NCBI GenBank assembly: GCA_015060485.1
Contig: SUYI01000002.1
Span: forward strand, 156,391-220,390
DNA from: Prevotella sp.
GTDB taxonomy: Bacteria; Bacteroidota; Bacteroidia; Bacteroidales; Bacteroidaceae
Direction: 5' to 3'
Length of the DNA stretch: 64,000 nucleotides
Part shown: piece by piece, positions 27,513-36,682 of the stretch
Layout of the letters: every line of letters begins with the position of its first letter
Numbering within the stretch: position 1 is the stretch's first letter
Notes under the pieces: model-generated
Told to the model about the DNA's origin: nothing
The model's database searches: none
The model's input: the letters and a program-made list of their open reading frames with translations, nothing else
Position numbers and translations under genes: made by a program

Positions 27513-30500
27513 ATGAAGCGCCTTGTTTATTTCTCATTTCTCATTTTTCATTTCTCATTTAGTGTCAGTGCGGCTGACACTACAAAGCCCTGGACCTTCT
27601 GGTACTGGATGTATGGCGCTGTATCAGAACAAGGTATCAAAGCCGACCTCAAGGCCATGAAGGATGTGGGATTGGGCGGCTGCTATTTGATGCCTATTCG
27701 TGGCGCTGCTGAGCGGCCTGAATACGAAGGAAAGGCTGATGCGCTGAGCGAGAACTTCTGGCGGATGGTAGACGTGGCGCTCATGCAAGCCGATTCTCTT
27801 GGCTTGGGAATGGGCATTCACGTCTGTGACGGGTTTGCACTCGCTGGAGGGCCTTGGATATCGCCAGACGAGTCTATGCAGAAGGTGGTCTTCTGCGATA
27901 CCGTTGTCAGCGGAGGTCATCATCTTTTCCAGATGCCGAAGCCCCAGCATTACGAAAACTACTATGAGGATATTGCCGCCTATGCCATTCCAATTAGTAA
28001 TCATAAACATCAAACATCAAAATTCAAACTTCAAACTTCCCCTGTGGTTACGGTGAACGAAAAGGGTGTTTATTGTGCCGACGAGCCCTGCTGGATTCAG
28101 TATGAGTTTGACGAACCTACGGAGATTCGCTATGTCGAGATAGAGCCTTCGGGTACGAATATCCAGTGTCAGCGGATGACGGTCAAGGTGTCGCCCGACG
28201 GGGTCATTTTTTATACCGTCAAACAATTGATGCCCCCTCGTCAGGGTTGGCAGAACACGGGGTGTCATACGACGTTCAGTATTCCCCCGTGCCAGGTGAA
28301 ATACGTCCGACTGGAGTGGACGCCAGCAGGTTCGGAACCAGGTGCTGAGGATTTGGATGCCGCCAAGTGGAAACCTGTGTTGAGGCTGAAAGGAGTTAAG
28401 TTTGGCAGTTGGCCGGTAATCGACAATTGGGAGGGCAAGGCAGGCTATGTGTGGCGCATTGCCCCAGAGACGCCCGAGGTCGACCTGCCTATGGAGGAGT
28501 TCTTGCATCCTCACGATGTGGTGGCTTTCAAGATGCAGGGCGACTACGTGGACGTGGCGCTGCCCGAGGGTATGTGGCGCTTTCTGCGTATGGGGCACAC
28601 GTCGACGGGTCATACGAATGCGACGGCTGGTGGTGCCAAGGGCTTGGAGTGCGACAAATTCTCGCGGAAAGCGGTAGAGAAACAGGTGGACCGTTGGTTC
28701 GGGCTTTTCATGAATCGTCCTAACCACAAGGCCATCCAGTATCTGCACGTCGACTCGTGGGAGTGTGGTTCGCAGAACTGGAGCAAGAACTTTGCTCAGG
28801 AGTTTGAGTGCCGTCGTGGTTACGACATCATTCCCTTGTTGCCCCTCTATGCCGGCGTGCCGATGGCGGGAGGCGAAGAGGCGTTGCGCGATATTCGCAG
28901 GACCATCGACGAACTGGTGAACGAAGTCTTTTTTGTCACGGTGGCGCAGAAGGCCAGGGAGTATGGTGTGCAGCTGTCGTCAGAGAGCGTTGCACCCACG
29001 ATGGTGTCCGATGGAATGGCGCATTATCGCTATGTGGACGTACCGATGGGCGAGTTCTGGCTCAATTCACCCACCCATGATAAGCCCAACGATATGCTCG
29101 ACGCTATCAGTGGTGCACACGTCTATGGCAAGAATATCGTGCAGGCTGAAGGTTTTACAGAAGTGCGAGGCGTATGGGACGAGACGCCGGCGAGCATCAA
29201 GGCACTCCTCGACAGGAACTTTGCCTTGGGCATGAACCGCCTCTTCTTCCACGTGAACACCCATAACCCTTGGCTCGACCGCAAACCAGGTATGACGCTC
29301 GATGGAATCGGACTTTTCTTCCAGCGCGACCAGACGTGGTTCGCTGAGGCCAAGCCGTTCGTCGATTATATCACGCGTTGTCAGACGCTGCTGCAAAAGG
29401 GCAGGCCTGTGGTGGATATTGCTGTGTATACGGGAGAAGAGATTCCCTCACGTGCCTTAACGCCTGATAAGCTGGTACCGATGTTGCCTGGATTGTTTGG
29501 GGCAGAGCGTGTGGCGTCAGAACAAAAGCGCCTCGCCAATGTGGGACAGCCCATGGAGGAGTCGCCCGTGGGTGTGCGCCACTCTGCCAATATCTTCGAC
29601 CTGAAGGACTGGATCAATCCTCTGCACGGCTATCAGTACGACTCGATGAACAAGGATGCCCTGCTGACGCAGCCCTTTAACTATAAGGTGCTGGTCATCC
29701 CTCAGGGTACGTTGGTGTCTAAAGAGGCCAAAGCAAAGATTGCCCAATTGCGTCGACAAGGCGTGCAGGTGATCGACAAGCCCTACAAAGATTCCGTTTT
29801 CGAGAAGGTGGCTCCAGATGTCGTCCTACCTGATGGCATTGCCTATGCCCACCGTACCGGCGATGGTTTCGACATCTACTTCCTTTCGAACCAAACAGAC
29901 CGGGCGCTGACGTTCTCGCCTGCTTTCCGTCAGCACAATGGCGAAGCGGTGGTGTATCATCCGCTAACGGATGAGAGCTATGCCTTTGACGGCACCGTCT
30001 CGTTGCCGCCCTACGGCTCCGTCTTTATCACCTATGGGCTCTCTGAATATTCCCACGCTGGGAATAAAACATTCCCACACTGGGAACAAAATATTCCCAC
30101 GCTGGGAATAAAAAACGGGCCTTGGGACATCTTTTTCAAGGAAAGCGGTATTTCTCTTTCGAACCAGCAGCTCTTCGACTGGAGCCAGCATGCTGACGAA
30201 CGGATTCGCTACTTCAGCGGACATGCCCGCTATACAACGACGTGGAAACTGAAGAAGGACGAGGTGCCTCAGGGGCGGGCGTGGCTCTCGTTCCCTAACG
30301 TGAAGGATATTGCCCACGTGTGGATTAACGGCAAGGACTGCGGCATTGCCTGGACGGCTCCCTACAAGGTGGAGATCACAGGCGCCCTGAAGAAAGGCAA
30401 GAACACGGTAGAAATAGAGGTGGTGAACACGTGGCACAACGCCCTGCGAGGTGCTGACAACGGCAAAGCGCCCTACGAGGGCATTTGGACGAACGCCAAA

Positions 30501-30575
30501 TATCGCACGAAGGGTGACCAGCTGCTGCCTGCCGGCCTGCTCGAACCACCCATGATGATAACGACCACGAATTAA
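27513..30575 (+). CDS. GH106-type alpha-L-rhamnosidase
   Basis: A 1020-residue secreted protein. The start PWTFWYWMYGAVSEQGI...LKAMKDVGLGGCYLM is the classic opening of the GH106 barrel, and ADSLGLGMGIHVCDGF and HVDSWECGSQNW are further barrel strands with the likely catalytic Glu region. The last 180 residues form a galactose-binding-like beta-sandwich (TWKLKKDEVP ... GKNTVEIEVVNTW). GH106 cuts alpha-L-rhamnose from rhamnogalacturonans and related glycans. Unusual features: the signal peptide is built from a TCATTTCTCATTT repeat, one loop from AAACATCAAA-type repeats (about 165-175), and another from three 22-bp units (about 846-867). Confidence 0.88.
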   Translation: MKRLVYFSFLIFHFSFSVSAADTTKPWTFWYWMYGAVSEQGIKADLKAMKDVGLGGCYLMPIRGAAERPEYEGKADALSENFWRMVDVALMQADSLGLGMGIHVCDGFALAGGPWISPDESMQKVVFCDTVVSGGHHLFQMPKPQHYENYYEDIAAYAIPISNHKHQTSKFKLQTSPVVTVNEKGVYCADEPCWIQYEFDEPTEIRYVEIEPSGTNIQCQRMTVKVSPDGVIFYTVKQLMPPRQGWQNTGCHTTFSIPPCQVKYVRLEWTPAGSEPGAEDLDAAKWKPVLRLKGVKFGSWPVIDNWEGKAGYVWRIAPETPEVDLPMEEFLHPHDVVAFKMQGDYVDVALPEGMWRFLRMGHTSTGHTNATAGGAKGLECDKFSRKAVEKQVDRWFGLFMNRPNHKAIQYLHVDSWECGSQNWSKNFAQEFECRRGYDIIPLLPLYAGVPMAGGEEALRDIRRTIDELVNEVFFVTVAQKAREYGVQLSSESVAPTMVSDGMAHYRYVDVPMGEFWLNSPTHDKPNDMLDAISGAHVYGKNIVQAEGFTEVRGVWDETPASIKALLDRNFALGMNRLFFHVNTHNPWLDRKPGMTLDGIGLFFQRDQTWFAEAKPFVDYITRCQTLLQKGRPVVDIAVYTGEEIPSRALTPDKLVPMLPGLFGAERVASEQKRLANVGQPMEESPVGVRHSANIFDLKDWINPLHGYQYDSMNKDALLTQPFNYKVLVIPQGTLVSKEAKAKIAQLRRQGVQVIDKPYKDSVFEKVAPDVVLPDGIAYAHRTGDGFDIYFLSNQTDRALTFSPAFRQHNGEAVVYHPLTDESYAFDGTVSLPPYGSVFITYGLSEYSHAGNKTFPHWEQNIPTLGIKNGPWDIFFKESGISLSNQQLFDWSQHADERIRYFSGHARYTTTWKLKKDEVPQGRAWLSFPNVKDIAHVWINGKDCGIAWTAPYKVEITGALKKGKNTVEIEVVNTWHNALRGADNGKAPYEGIWTNAKYRTKGDQLLPAGLLEPPMMITTTN
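27524..27560 (+). repeat. TTTCTCATTT repeat forming the GH106 signal peptide
   Basis: Four near-copies of ATTTCTCATTT are translated as YFSFLIFHFSFS, the hydrophobic core of the signal peptide. Confidence 0.6.
30049..30114 (+). repeat. three 22-bp tandem repeats in frame within GH106
   Basis: Units at 30049-30070, 30071-30092 and 30093-30114 share ATTCCCACGCTGGGAATAAAAC with small changes. Each contains the inverted repeat TTCCCA-N3-TGGGAA. Three units make 66 bp, a multiple of three, so the host frame is kept and the three units are read in three different frames. Confidence 0.9.
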
Positions 30576-30595
30576 ACGAATTACACGAATAATAT

Positions 30596-32095
30596 ATGAA
30601 GAAATTTATCAGTGTCATATGTGTTATCTGTGGCTACATCGCTACTGCACAATCAAAAGTTACGTTGCCCAGTTTCTTCTCTGACAACATGGTGTTGCAA
30701 CAACAGACGGAGTGTAACATCTGGGGAACGGCAGACAAGGGTAAGTCGGTGGTTGTTATCACGTCGTGGGACAAGAAGTCGTACTCGGCGTTGGTTGATG
30801 AAAACGGCGAATTTCTGGTGAAGGTGAAGACTCCCAAGGCTGGGGGACCTTACGATATCACGTTCGCCTTGGCTACTACCAGCAAGTCGTCTGCTGTTTC
30901 TTCAGGGATGGCCTACGACTGCACTTTGCACAACGTGATGATTGGCGAGGTGTGGATATGTAGCGGACAGTCGAACATGGAGATGCTGATGAAGGGTTAC
31001 AAGGCTCAGCCTGTAGAAGGCGCTACAGAAGAATTGCTTTCCTGCAAAGACGATGAACTGCGATTGTTTTATGGTAAGCGATTAGCGTCACTGGAACCCC
31101 AGCAAGACCTAAAAGGCTCGTGGAAAAAAGCCGATGCAGCCAGTGTCCGTGAATTCTCGGCAACGGCGTATTTCTTCGGCAAGGCGCTGAGAAAGTCGCT
31201 GGGCGTTCCTGTGGGGCTGATATGTACGGCTTTTGGCGGTTCTGCCTGTGAGGCTTGGATGAAGGCAGACTGGCTGAAGGCCTTCCCCAAGGTGAACCTC
31301 GACATAACGGAAGAAAAGGTAAAGAAACTGCAGCAACGTTGTCCGACAGCTCTTTATAACGGACAACTCTCGCCGCTCATAGGCTATGGAATTCGTGGTG
31401 CCATCTGGTATCAGGGCGAGGACAACATACCTCGCTATGATTACTACGCAGAACTCTTAAAAACGATGGTTCAGGGTTGGCGAGCAGAGTGGAAACAAGG
31501 CGATTTTCCCTTCTATTATTGTCAGATAGCTCCCTATGACTACAGCCTTATAGGTTGGCAAGATAGTCAGTATCTGCGTGAGCAACAGTTGAAGGCGGAG
31601 ACAATGATATCCAATGCCCGTATGGCTGTGCTGATGGATGCAGGCTTGGAGTATGGCATCCACCCCAGAAAGAAACGTCAAGCAGGCGAGCGTTTGGCAT
31701 TGTTGGCATTGAGCAACACCTACGATGTAAAGGGACTGCCCGACTTCGCCGTTTATAAAGAGGTGGAATTTAAGAACGATACCACTGTTGTCTCTTTTGA
31801 CAGGAGTAAGGAGTGGGTTTATTTCGAAAACGGTCCTACGTCAAAGAATTTCGAGGTGGCAGGTTCGGACAAGGTATTCCATCCTGCTACGAAGGTATGG
31901 ATCAGTCGCAATCGTGTCTATGTCGTTTGTGATGATGTCAAGCAACCCGTTGCCCTTCGCTATGCCTGGCGAGACTGGGCGGAGGGTGACCTGATGCACG
32001 ATGGTTTGCCCGTCAGTTCGTTCCGTACGGATAATTGGGAGCCAGCTCAGTCAACAGTATCTCAAGCGAAAGGAGATTATAATAACCCTAAATAA
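30596..32095 (+). CDS. SASA-family sialate/carbohydrate O-acetylesterase
   Basis: A 499-residue secreted esterase (signal peptide about 1-20). The catalytic Ser is S126 in ICSGQSNMEM and the His-bearing block is GIHPRKKRQAGERLAL; AIWYQGEDN is the family's third conserved block. The family removes O-acetyl groups from sialic acid or, in plant-glycan clusters, from pectin or hemicellulose side chains. Its place between GH106 and GH2 favours a plant polysaccharide here. Gaps to neighbours are 20 and 9 bp. Confidence 0.9.
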   Translation: MKKFISVICVICGYIATAQSKVTLPSFFSDNMVLQQQTECNIWGTADKGKSVVVITSWDKKSYSALVDENGEFLVKVKTPKAGGPYDITFALATTSKSSAVSSGMAYDCTLHNVMIGEVWICSGQSNMEMLMKGYKAQPVEGATEELLSCKDDELRLFYGKRLASLEPQQDLKGSWKKADAASVREFSATAYFFGKALRKSLGVPVGLICTAFGGSACEAWMKADWLKAFPKVNLDITEEKVKKLQQRCPTALYNGQLSPLIGYGIRGAIWYQGEDNIPRYDYYAELLKTMVQGWRAEWKQGDFPFYYCQIAPYDYSLIGWQDSQYLREQQLKAETMISNARMAVLMDAGLEYGIHPRKKRQAGERLALLALSNTYDVKGLPDFAVYKEVEFKNDTTVVSFDRSKEWVYFENGPTSKNFEVAGSDKVFHPATKVWISRNRVYVVCDDVKQPVALRYAWRDWAEGDLMHDGLPVSSFRTDNWEPAQSTVSQAKGDYNNPK

Positions 32096-32104
32096 CTAAA
32101 ACTT

Positions 32105-34708
32105 ATGCGTCGCGCGATTTTATTTCTTATTTCTTATTTGATATATAGTTCCGTAGGGGCGCAAACTTCTGTTGCGGGACTGTTTCCTTTGGATAATAGT
32201 GGACGACTCGTGTGGAACTTCAATGCTGGCTGGCGCTTCCATTTAGGTGATGTGGCTGACGCAGAGCAGAATAATTTCAACGATCAGTCGTGGGAGGTGG
32301 TATCGACTCCTCATACCGTCCAACTGATGCCTGCTGAGGCCAGTGGTTGTCGTAACTATCAGGGCATTGCCTGGTATCGCAAGCACTTCCGCCTGCCCAA
32401 GGAGTGCGCTGGTCGTGACGTCACCCTGCATTTCGAGGCCATCATGGGCAAACAGACCATCTACGTGAACGGTCAGAAGGTCAAGGAACACGAGGGCGGC
32501 TATCTGCCCATTTCCATCTCCCTTGCTGGTTGTTCTGTAGGCGACGATATCGTCGTCGCCATCAAAGCCGACAACAGCGACGACAAGACTTACCCTCCAG
32601 GCAAGAAACAGATGACGCTCGACTTTGCCTATCACGGAGGTATTTATCGTGACGTGTGGCTCATCGCCAAAAACAAGGTGGCCATCACGGATGCCCTCGA
32701 GGAAAATAAGGTGGCTGGCGGTGGCATTTTTGTGCACTATGCCAACATCTGCGAGAAGAGTGCCGAAGTCTTTGTCAATACCGAGGTCAGGAACAACGAT
32801 AGCAAGACGCGAAACATCATGATTGAAAACACGCTCTCCTCTTCTGCTGGTACTGTGGGTGGAGGTTTCGCCTCTACCAAACTGAAACTTCAGCCAGGCG
32901 AGGCACGCACCGTCACCCAGCGCTTCCTCGTCAAGAACCCCAAGCTGTGGTCGCCAGAAACACCTTATTTATATCATGTCAACACGCGCATTAAGGAGGG
33001 CAAGCAGTTGCTCGATGGTGGCATGACCCGTATTGGCATCCGTTCGTTCGAATTTGTGGGCACGGATGATGCTCAAGGACGACAGCCTGGCTTTTATCTT
33101 AATGGCAAGCGTTACCACCAGTTGGTGGGTGCCAATCGCCATCAAGACTTCGCCTATGTGGGCAATGCCCTGCCCAACTCGCAGCAATGGCGTGATGCCA
33201 AGCGACTGCGTGATGCTGGCTTTACCATTATCCGCACGGCCCACTATCCACAAGACCCGTCGTTCATGGATGCTTGCGATGAAATGGGACTTTTTATTAT
33301 CGTTGCGACGCCTGGCTGGCAGTATTGGAACAAGGACAAGGGCTGGGACGAAAAGGTGCACGAGAATACACGTAATATCATTCGTCGCGACAGAAATCAC
33401 CCTTGCGTGCTGATGTGGGAACCCATCTTGAACGAGACGCGCTACCCAGAGGACTTTGCCCTGCAGGCCCTTCAGATTACAAAAGACGAATATCCTTATC
33501 CCTATCGTCCCGTAGCTGCTGCTGATGTGCATTCGGCAGGTGTCAAAGATCATTACGACGTGGTGTATGGCTGGCCGGGCGACGATTTCAAGGATGATAA
33601 ACCCAAACAGTGCATTTTTACACGAGAGTTTGGAGAACTGGTGGACGACTGGTATGCCCATAATAACTTGAATCGTGCTTCGCGTTCGTGGGGTGAGCGT
33701 CCCATGCTGATACAGGCCATGAGCCTCTATCGCTCAACGCAGGAAATCTTTCATACCACAGGACAATTCATAGGTGGCTGTCAGTGGCATCCCTTCGACC
33801 ACCAGCGTGGCTATCATCCTGACCCTTATTGGGGCGGTATCTATGATGCCTTCCGTCAGAAGAAAACAGCATTCGACATGATTGCCGCAGTACTTTCAAA
33901 AGCTCCCTCTCTTTTGGAGAGGGCGGGGGGTGAGGCTCCCATCGTCTCCATTGCCCACGAGATGACGCAGTTCTCAGAGAAGGACGTCACCATTTTCTCG
34001 AATTGCGACAGTGTTCGCCTAACGATGTATGGGGGTGAGCACTGTTGGACGCAGCCTGTAGAGCGAGGTCTGGTGATCTTTAAGGATGCCTGGGACTTCT
34101 TCGAGGCACGTAACTATAGCTATACCCAGCGCAACTGGCAAAACGTAAAAATGGTGGCAGAGGGTATTGTCAATGGTAAAGTGGTGTGTCAGGAAGAGAA
34201 AATGCCTTCGCGCAGAAGTACTAAACTGCGTCTGTATGCCGATGAAATGGGTAAAAAACTCATTGCGGACGGTTCTGACTTCATTGTGGTTGTCTGTGAG
34301 GTGACTGATGATCTGGGGCATGTGCGCCGTCTGGCGAAAGAGAATATAGTCTTTACGGTAGAGGGCGAGGGCGAGATTATTGGCGACGCCTCCATCAATG
34401 CCAATCCAAGAGCTGTGGAGTGGGGCAGCGCACCTGTACTCATCCGTAGCACCCGTCAGGCAGGCAAAATCAAGGTCAAGGCTGAGGTTCAGTTCCCAGG
34501 CACCCATGCTCCTACGCCAGCCGAATTGGAAATTGAGAGTGTGCCTTACGATGTGCCGATGTGTTTGGCGAGTGATGCTAGTGCCACTAGTACGACTAGT
34601 ACAACTAGTACGATTAGGAATAATAGCCCCACGCTCACTGATGCGGAGAAAAACAAGCTTTTACAGGAGGTGGAGGCACAGCAGGCTGACTTTGGACTGC
34701 AAAAATAG
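32105..34708 (+). CDS. GH2 family glycoside hydrolase
   Basis: An 867-residue secreted enzyme (signal peptide ending SSVGAQ). Jelly-roll, Ig-like and TIM-barrel domains are followed by a C-terminal Ig-like part. E444 in MWEPILNETRYP is the probable acid/base and E508 in FTREFGE the probable nucleophile. The active-site neighbourhood differs from the other GH2 in this operon, so the two probably cut different linkages. A hairpin-type repeat is inserted in frame near residue 600 (KAPSLLERAGGEAP), and a Thr/Ser tract from a 9-bp repeat lies near 826-840. It is the last gene of the operon. Confidence 0.9.
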   Translation: MRRAILFLISYLIYSSVGAQTSVAGLFPLDNSGRLVWNFNAGWRFHLGDVADAEQNNFNDQSWEVVSTPHTVQLMPAEASGCRNYQGIAWYRKHFRLPKECAGRDVTLHFEAIMGKQTIYVNGQKVKEHEGGYLPISISLAGCSVGDDIVVAIKADNSDDKTYPPGKKQMTLDFAYHGGIYRDVWLIAKNKVAITDALEENKVAGGGIFVHYANICEKSAEVFVNTEVRNNDSKTRNIMIENTLSSSAGTVGGGFASTKLKLQPGEARTVTQRFLVKNPKLWSPETPYLYHVNTRIKEGKQLLDGGMTRIGIRSFEFVGTDDAQGRQPGFYLNGKRYHQLVGANRHQDFAYVGNALPNSQQWRDAKRLRDAGFTIIRTAHYPQDPSFMDACDEMGLFIIVATPGWQYWNKDKGWDEKVHENTRNIIRRDRNHPCVLMWEPILNETRYPEDFALQALQITKDEYPYPYRPVAAADVHSAGVKDHYDVVYGWPGDDFKDDKPKQCIFTREFGELVDDWYAHNNLNRASRSWGERPMLIQAMSLYRSTQEIFHTTGQFIGGCQWHPFDHQRGYHPDPYWGGIYDAFRQKKTAFDMIAAVLSKAPSLLERAGGEAPIVSIAHEMTQFSEKDVTIFSNCDSVRLTMYGGEHCWTQPVERGLVIFKDAWDFFEARNYSYTQRNWQNVKMVAEGIVNGKVVCQEEKMPSRRSTKLRLYADEMGKKLIADGSDFIVVVCEVTDDLGHVRRLAKENIVFTVEGEGEIIGDASINANPRAVEWGSAPVLIRSTRQAGKIKVKAEVQFPGTHAPTPAELEIESVPYDVPMCLASDASATSTTSTTSTIRNNSPTLTDAEKNKLLQEVEAQQADFGLQK
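33901..33940 (+). repeat. CCCTCTC-GAGAGGG hairpin repeat in GH2 coding region
   Basis: CCCTCTC (33905-33911) pairs with GAGAGGG (33917-33923), followed by a G-rich stretch and CTCCC. It is read in frame as APSLLERAGGEAP. It resembles dispersed intergenic repeats of this phylum. Confidence 0.7.
34582..34617 (+). repeat. 9-bp ACTAGTACG tandem repeat in GH2 coding region
   Basis: About four copies of ACTAGTACG/ACTAGTACA encode a Thr-Ser-Thr tract near the C-terminus. Because the unit is a multiple of three, copy-number change would lengthen or shorten the protein without shifting the frame. Confidence 0.8.
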
Positions 34709-34727
34709 AAGGAAAATCTCAAATTAA

Positions 34728-34759
34728 TTTGGTTTTTCATTCATTTTGCACTACCTTTG
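34728..34759 (+). promoter_or_regulatory. tandem promoter 1 upstream of TlpA-like gene
   Basis: TTTG (34728-34731), a 20-nt spacer, and TACCTTTG (34752-34759). The -7 box is the left arm of a palindrome (34752-34776, TACCTTTGAAC-TTC-GTTCGAAGGTA), which could act as an operator or a hairpin at the transcript's 5' end. Confidence 0.7.
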
Positions 34760-34802
34760 AACTTCGTTCGAAGGTACTTTCACTCGAAAATGCTCAAATT
34801 TA

Positions 34803-34834
34803 TTTGGCATTTTGCTCGCTTATTCGTACCTTTG
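34803..34834 (+). promoter_or_regulatory. tandem promoter 2 upstream of TlpA-like gene
   Basis: TTTG (34803-34806), a 20-nt spacer, and TACCTTTG (34827-34834), 25 bp before the ATG. The surrounding sequence (CTCAAATT, ATTTGG, ATTTTGC) repeats that of promoter 1 at a 75-bp offset. Confidence 0.85.
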
Positions 34835-34858
34835 CAGGCAAAATAAAAATGTAAGAAG

Positions 34859-36001
34859 ATGAAAAAATATGTAATAGCCGCTTTGATTGCCTTGACGATG
34901 GCCTCGTGCGGAGAGAAAAAATTCCATGTAGAAGGTAACATTACCAACGCCCAGGACTCTGTGCTCTATTTCGAGAATATGGCGCTGACGGGTATTGAAC
35001 GGTTGGACTCTATGAAGTTGGGCGAAGACGGCTCGTTTAGTTTCAGTGGCGCTCAGACGGAGGCTCCTGAGTTCTATCGCCTGCGTATCCACGACCAGAT
35101 TATCTCGCTGTCTATTGACTCAACGGAGACGGTTACCATCAAGGCTGCTTATCCGCAGATGGCTTCGCAGTATGAGGTCAGTGGTTCTGAGAACTGTGAG
35201 AAAATCAAGGAATTGGCTTTGTTGCAGATGGCCCTGCAGGATAAAGCCATCAAGGTGAGTCGCGACGAGACACTGACCGTTGACCAGATGAACGACAGCA
35301 TCTTGTCGATGATACGAGCCTACAAGGAAGACGTGAAGAAACGTTATATCTTTGCTCATCCCGATAAGGCATATAGCTATTTTGCTTTGTTCCAGACGTT
35401 GGGAAATACCTTGCTTTTCAACCCTCGTACGGATCGTGACGACATCAAGGCCTTTGCAGCTGTTGCTACCAGTTGGGATACCTATTGGCCGATGGCTGAT
35501 CGTGGTGCCAACCTGCACAACATTGCCATTGAGGGTATGAAGAATGTGCGCATTGCCGATGCTGAAAACAGTCGTACCATTGATGCCTCGAAGGTACAGG
35601 AAGCGGGACTCATCGATATTGCCTTGCGTGACAACAAGGGACAGATGCGTCACCTGACCGAGTTGAAGGGGAAAGTGGTGCTGCTCGACTTCCACGTGTT
35701 TGCTATGGATGAGTCGCCAGCCCGTATCCTGCTGTTGCGAGAGTTGTATAACAAGTACCACGCTCAAGGCTTGGAAATCTATCAGGTTAGTCTCGATGGT
35801 GACGAACATTTTTGGAAACAGCAGACCGCTGCCCTGCCTTGGATCAGCGTCCGCGAAGAGAATGGCATGAACTCGTCAATGCTGTCACTATATAATGTAC
35901 AGGGTGTTCCTGAGTTCTTTCTGATTGATCGCGGAAACAACATCGTGGGTCGTTCGCAGACCATCAAGGATGTGGAACAGACCATCAAGAGCCTACTGTA
36001 A
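34859..36001 (+). CDS. TlpA-like thioredoxin-fold lipoprotein lacking CXXC
   Basis: A 380-residue lipoprotein (lipobox MASCGEKK, Cys 18). Residues about 22-115 resemble the DUF4369 domain that precedes TlpA/AhpC-type thioredoxin folds in Bacteroidetes; the fold itself covers about 245-380 (GKVVLLDFHVFAMDESP ... QGVPEFFLIDRGNNIVGRS). The usual WCxxC is replaced by HVFAMDES, so it cannot do dithiol exchange by the normal mechanism. It retains the cis-Pro region (GVPEF). It could bind a partner or thiol without redox turnover. It is followed after 15 bp by ung. Confidence 0.85.
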   Translation: MKKYVIAALIALTMASCGEKKFHVEGNITNAQDSVLYFENMALTGIERLDSMKLGEDGSFSFSGAQTEAPEFYRLRIHDQIISLSIDSTETVTIKAAYPQMASQYEVSGSENCEKIKELALLQMALQDKAIKVSRDETLTVDQMNDSILSMIRAYKEDVKKRYIFAHPDKAYSYFALFQTLGNTLLFNPRTDRDDIKAFAAVATSWDTYWPMADRGANLHNIAIEGMKNVRIADAENSRTIDASKVQEAGLIDIALRDNKGQMRHLTELKGKVVLLDFHVFAMDESPARILLLRELYNKYHAQGLEIYQVSLDGDEHFWKQQTAALPWISVREENGMNSSMLSLYNVQGVPEFFLIDRGNNIVGRSQTIKDVEQTIKSLL

Positions 36002-36016
36002 CGATATCATTGACGT

Positions 36017-36682
36017 ATGAACGTTCAGATAGAGCCTACATGGAAGGGTTATCTGCAGGGTGAGTTCGAGAAACCTTACTTTGCCCAGCTCGTCCAGTCT
36101 GTCCGCCAAGAATATGCGGCAGGTACCTGTTATCCGCCAGGCAAACTGATTTTTAATGCCTTCAACCTGTGTCCCTTTGACAAGGTGAAGGTAGTCATCA
36201 TCGGACAGGATCCCTATCATGAACCAGGACAGGCCCATGGACTGAGCTTCTCAGTTCAGGACGGAGTGCTGTTTCCTCCCTCTTTGCAGAATATCTTCAA
36301 AGAAATTCAACAGGACTTGGGTACGCCTATTCCCACATCAGGGAATCTGACACGTTGGGCTGAACAGGGAGTGCTGTTGCTCAACGCCACGCTGACCGTT
36401 CGTGCCCATATGGCAAACAGCCACTCTGCACTGGGTTGGCAGAAATTTACTGATGCAGCCATCCAGGCATTGGCTCAGCATCGCCAGCATCTGGTATATC
36501 TGTTGTGGGGAGGCTATGCCCGTTCGAAGGCCTATATGATTGACAAACAGAACAATCTCGTTTTGGAGTCTGTCCATCCCTCACCCCTTAGCGCCAATCG
36601 CGGCGGATGGTTTGGCCAGCATCAGTTCTCGCGCTGCAATACCTATCTGCAGCAAAACGGTATATCTCCCATCCAATGGTAA
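36017..36682 (+). CDS. ung: uracil-DNA glycosylase
   Basis: A 221-residue family 1 UDG that removes uracil from DNA in base-excision repair. Motif GQDPYHEPGQAHGLSFSV carries the catalytic Asp, and SVHPSPLSANRG carries the catalytic His and minor-groove loop. Full length. Its stop codon overlaps the start of the next gene (ATGGTAA). Confidence 0.97.
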   Translation: MNVQIEPTWKGYLQGEFEKPYFAQLVQSVRQEYAAGTCYPPGKLIFNAFNLCPFDKVKVVIIGQDPYHEPGQAHGLSFSVQDGVLFPPSLQNIFKEIQQDLGTPIPTSGNLTRWAEQGVLLLNATLTVRAHMANSHSALGWQKFTDAAIQALAQHRQHLVYLLWGGYARSKAYMIDKQNNLVLESVHPSPLSANRGGWFGQHQFSRCNTYLQQNGISPIQW

